Below, in pieces: positions 58,940-60,437 of a DNA stretch of 60,437 nucleotides; within the stretch, counting starts at the first letter, position 1; each line of letters starts with the position of its first letter. The position numbers and the translations under genes are program-made. Source of the stretch: an uncultured bacterium (GTDB lineage Bacteria; Bacillota; Bacilli; Lactobacillales; Lactobacillaceae); assembly GCA_905214545.1 (NCBI GenBank), contig CAJMMO010000005.1, positions 1-60,437 on the forward strand. Direction: 5' to 3'. The notes under the pieces are model-generated. The model searched no databases. It saw nothing but the letters and a program-made list of their open reading frames with translations, and was not told the DNA's origin.

Positions 58940-60244
58940 ATGCTGGATATCAAAGTTATTCGCGAAAATCCTGACTGGGCCAAGGAAAAATTGGCGACCC
59001 GCGGGATTAAGCCAGAAGAGATCGATGAATTAATTTCCATCGACCAAAAGCGCCGCGTTGCGTTAAACGACAGTGAAGAACTGAAGGCAAAGCGCAACAA
59101 GGTTTCTAAGCAAATCGCGCAAGCAAAGCGCAACAAGGAAGACGCAAGCCAGGCAATTGCTGACATGCGTGAAGTTGGTAAAAAGGTCAAGGACCTGGAT
59201 GCCGAAGTCGCTGAACTGACCGACAAGCAGCGCTACATCCTGCTGCGGCTGCCGAACTTCCCAGCTGACAGCGACCCGATTGGTCCTGACGAAAGCTACA
59301 ACGAAGAAGTACGCAAGTGGCACGAACCGACCAAGTTTTCATTTGAGCCGAAAGCTCACTGGGACTTGGGCGAAGACCTGGGCATTTTAGACTTCGACAC
59401 CGCTGCTAAAGTTTCCGGTGCGCGTTTTGTCTACTATAAAGGTGCCGGCGCTCTGTTAGAACGTGCCGTCTACAACTTCTTCCTGGACGAGAACACTTCC
59501 GAAGGCTACCACGAAGTAATTCCGCCATACCTGGTCAACGACGATTCCATGACTGGGACCGGCCAGTTCCCGAAGTTTACTGAGGACGTTTACACCATCG
59601 TGGACAACGACGACCCGGACAAGGCGCTGGACTTGACCTTGATCCCAACTGCCGAAGTTCCTTTGGTTAACTACTACCGCGGCAAGATTGTCGACGAAAA
59701 GAAGTTGCCGATCAACGTGACTGCTTTGACCCCAGCGTTCAGAAGCGAAGCAGGTTCAGCCGGCCGCGACACCCGCGGTCTGATCAGAATGCACCAATTC
59801 AACAAGGTTGAAATGGTGAAGCTGGTTAAGCCGGAAGACTCATGGGCACAATTGGAAGAATTGACCCACAACGCAGAACACCTGCTGCAAAAGCTGGGTC
59901 TGCCATACCACGTCGTTGCACTGTCCACCGGGGATGCATCCTTTACCTCAGCCAAGACTTACGACCTGGAAGTATGGCTGCCATACCAGCACAAGTACCG
60001 TGAAATCTCCAGCTGCTCAAACTGTACTGATTTCCAGGCTCGCCGTGCCCAAATCCGTTACCGTGACGAAGATGGCCATGTCCACTTAGTTCACACTCTT
60101 AACGGTTCAGGCTTGGCTGTCGGCCGGACTGTCGCTGCGATTATGGAAAACTACCAAAACGAAGATGGTTCGATCACTGTGCCAGAAGTTTTGGTCCCAT
60201 ACATGCACGGGATGAAGAAAATTACCAAAGAAACTGCCTTTTAA
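58940..60244 (+). CDS. serS: Seryl-tRNA synthetase
   Basis: Charges tRNA-Ser with serine in the cytoplasm. The 434-residue class II synthetase has the N-terminal tRNA-binding coiled coil (about residues 25-100). Motif 2 lies in LTPAFRSEAGSAGRDTRGLIR, just before the QFNKVE strand. Motif 3 is LNGSGLAVGRTVAAIMENY near the end. GGAGG precedes the ATG. It is preceded by a serine T-box leader and followed by a strong terminator, so it is a single-gene unit controlled by tRNA-Ser charging. Codons are of the optimal type. Confidence 0.97.
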   Translation: MLDIKVIRENPDWAKEKLATRGIKPEEIDELISIDQKRRVALNDSEELKAKRNKVSKQIAQAKRNKEDASQAIADMREVGKKVKDLDAEVAELTDKQRYILLRLPNFPADSDPIGPDESYNEEVRKWHEPTKFSFEPKAHWDLGEDLGILDFDTAAKVSGARFVYYKGAGALLERAVYNFFLDENTSEGYHEVIPPYLVNDDSMTGTGQFPKFTEDVYTIVDNDDPDKALDLTLIPTAEVPLVNYYRGKIVDEKKLPINVTALTPAFRSEAGSAGRDTRGLIRMHQFNKVEMVKLVKPEDSWAQLEELTHNAEHLLQKLGLPYHVVALSTGDASFTSAKTYDLEVWLPYQHKYREISSCSNCTDFQARRAQIRYRDEDGHVHLVHTLNGSGLAVGRTVAAIMENYQNEDGSITVPEVLVPYMHGMKKITKETAF

Positions 60245-60268
60245 TCATTAAAGACAAGTTAATTTTAG

Positions 60269-60297
60269 AAAAGCGGAGCTTAGCTCCGCTTTTTTTA
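60269..60297 (+). terminator. Terminator of serS
   Basis: Stem GCGGAGC/GCTCCGC (60273-60279 with 60283-60289), loop TTA, flanked by A and seven T. Confidence 0.9.
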
Positions 60298-60437
60298 TAC
60301 GAACAAAGAAGTATGCTGATGGCCGATAAATAGCAAAGCATAGCTTTGCTTACGAACGAAACAAGGCCATTAAAAATAAAAATACGACTTATAAAAAAGT
60401 TTCAAAAAACATTTGACGATTCGGGCAAGAGCGTGTA
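60298..60437. other. Non-coding right edge with a hairpin and a -35-like box
   Basis: No gene is seen in these 140 bases. AGCAAAGC and GCTTTGCT around ATA form a perfect hairpin near 60332-60350, not followed by T. TTTGACG close to the end resembles the -35 box of a strong promoter whose gene lies beyond the window. Confidence 0.4.

Noticed and set aside
122..60244. Mobile elements, prophage genes or CRISPR arrays
   Set aside because: No transposase, integrase, phage structural gene, terminal repeat pair or regular repeat-spacer pattern was found.

Overview
The window looks like a chromosomal segment of a dairy-type Lactobacillus, most probably Lactobacillus delbrueckii. The evidence is a fairly GC-rich genome with strongly GC-rich third codon positions in most genes, frequent TTG starts, many peptidase genes (pepF, two C69 dipeptidases, two proline iminopeptidases), a purine 2'-deoxyribosyltransferase and nucleoside salvage genes. 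The species call is inference from gene content and codon use; no database was searched. I see no insertion sequence, prophage, CRISPR array or rRNA gene. A tRNA tail opens the window, and a promoter-like -35 box lies close to its right edge.

Layout, left to right. 1-6.1 kb: tRNA end, fruK-fruA fructose uptake operon, a HAD phosphatase, a ZnuC/ZnuB-type metal ABC pair and a glycerol facilitator with a cre-like site in its promoter. 6.2-12.4 kb: pepF facing an LCP wall-assembly operon that also holds an ABC-F ATPase and a split ThrE-type exporter. 12.37-12.55 kb: a compact structured RNA gene with its own promoter and terminator. 12.7-15.5 kb: deoB-deoD and a second MIP channel. 16-17.5 kb: nrdI with a frameshifted nrdF that has lost most metal ligands. 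17.6-24.7 kb: XRE/DUF3278 pair with three operators, an LPQTG surface protein, an O-antigen-ligase-like protein, a guanylate-kinase relative and an NlpC/P60 wall hydrolase. 24.7-28.2 kb: hflX-pepIP-phosphatase-matrixin block. 28.3-39.4 kb: helD, C39-like peptidase, acyltransferase, coaA, efp, a zinc alcohol dehydrogenase, pepI, an ABC exporter and a LysR regulator. 39.5-47.2 kb: two pepD genes flanking a trpXYZ-like transporter with an attenuator-like leader, an aldo/keto reductase and a nuclease. 47.3-60.4 kb: amino acid permease, a beta-lactamase-fold pseudoenzyme, TetR-MMPL efflux pair, zinc-ribbon membrane protein, aldehyde dehydrogenase, deoxyribosyltransferase, small hydrolase and membrane genes, then serS behind a T-box.

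How it fits together. Much of the window serves growth on peptides and preformed nucleosides: peptidases and amino acid uptake supply nitrogen, while DeoB, DeoD and the deoxyribosyltransferase recycle (deoxy)nucleosides. The damaged class Ib ribonucleotide reductase remnant fits this. L. leichmannii (now L. delbrueckii) is the classic source of the B12-dependent class II reductase, which could make a class Ib enzyme dispensable.

The most interesting points are: (i) NrdF without metal ligands beside an intact NrdI; (ii) the leader of trpXYZ, which encodes a 37-residue protein and a 14-residue peptide with one Trp codon, followed by two terminators whose arms can pair with each other; (iii) the unidentified structured RNA at 12.37-12.55 kb; (iv) a tandem 19-bp palindrome in front of pepD, with a partial copy before an amino acid permease gene.
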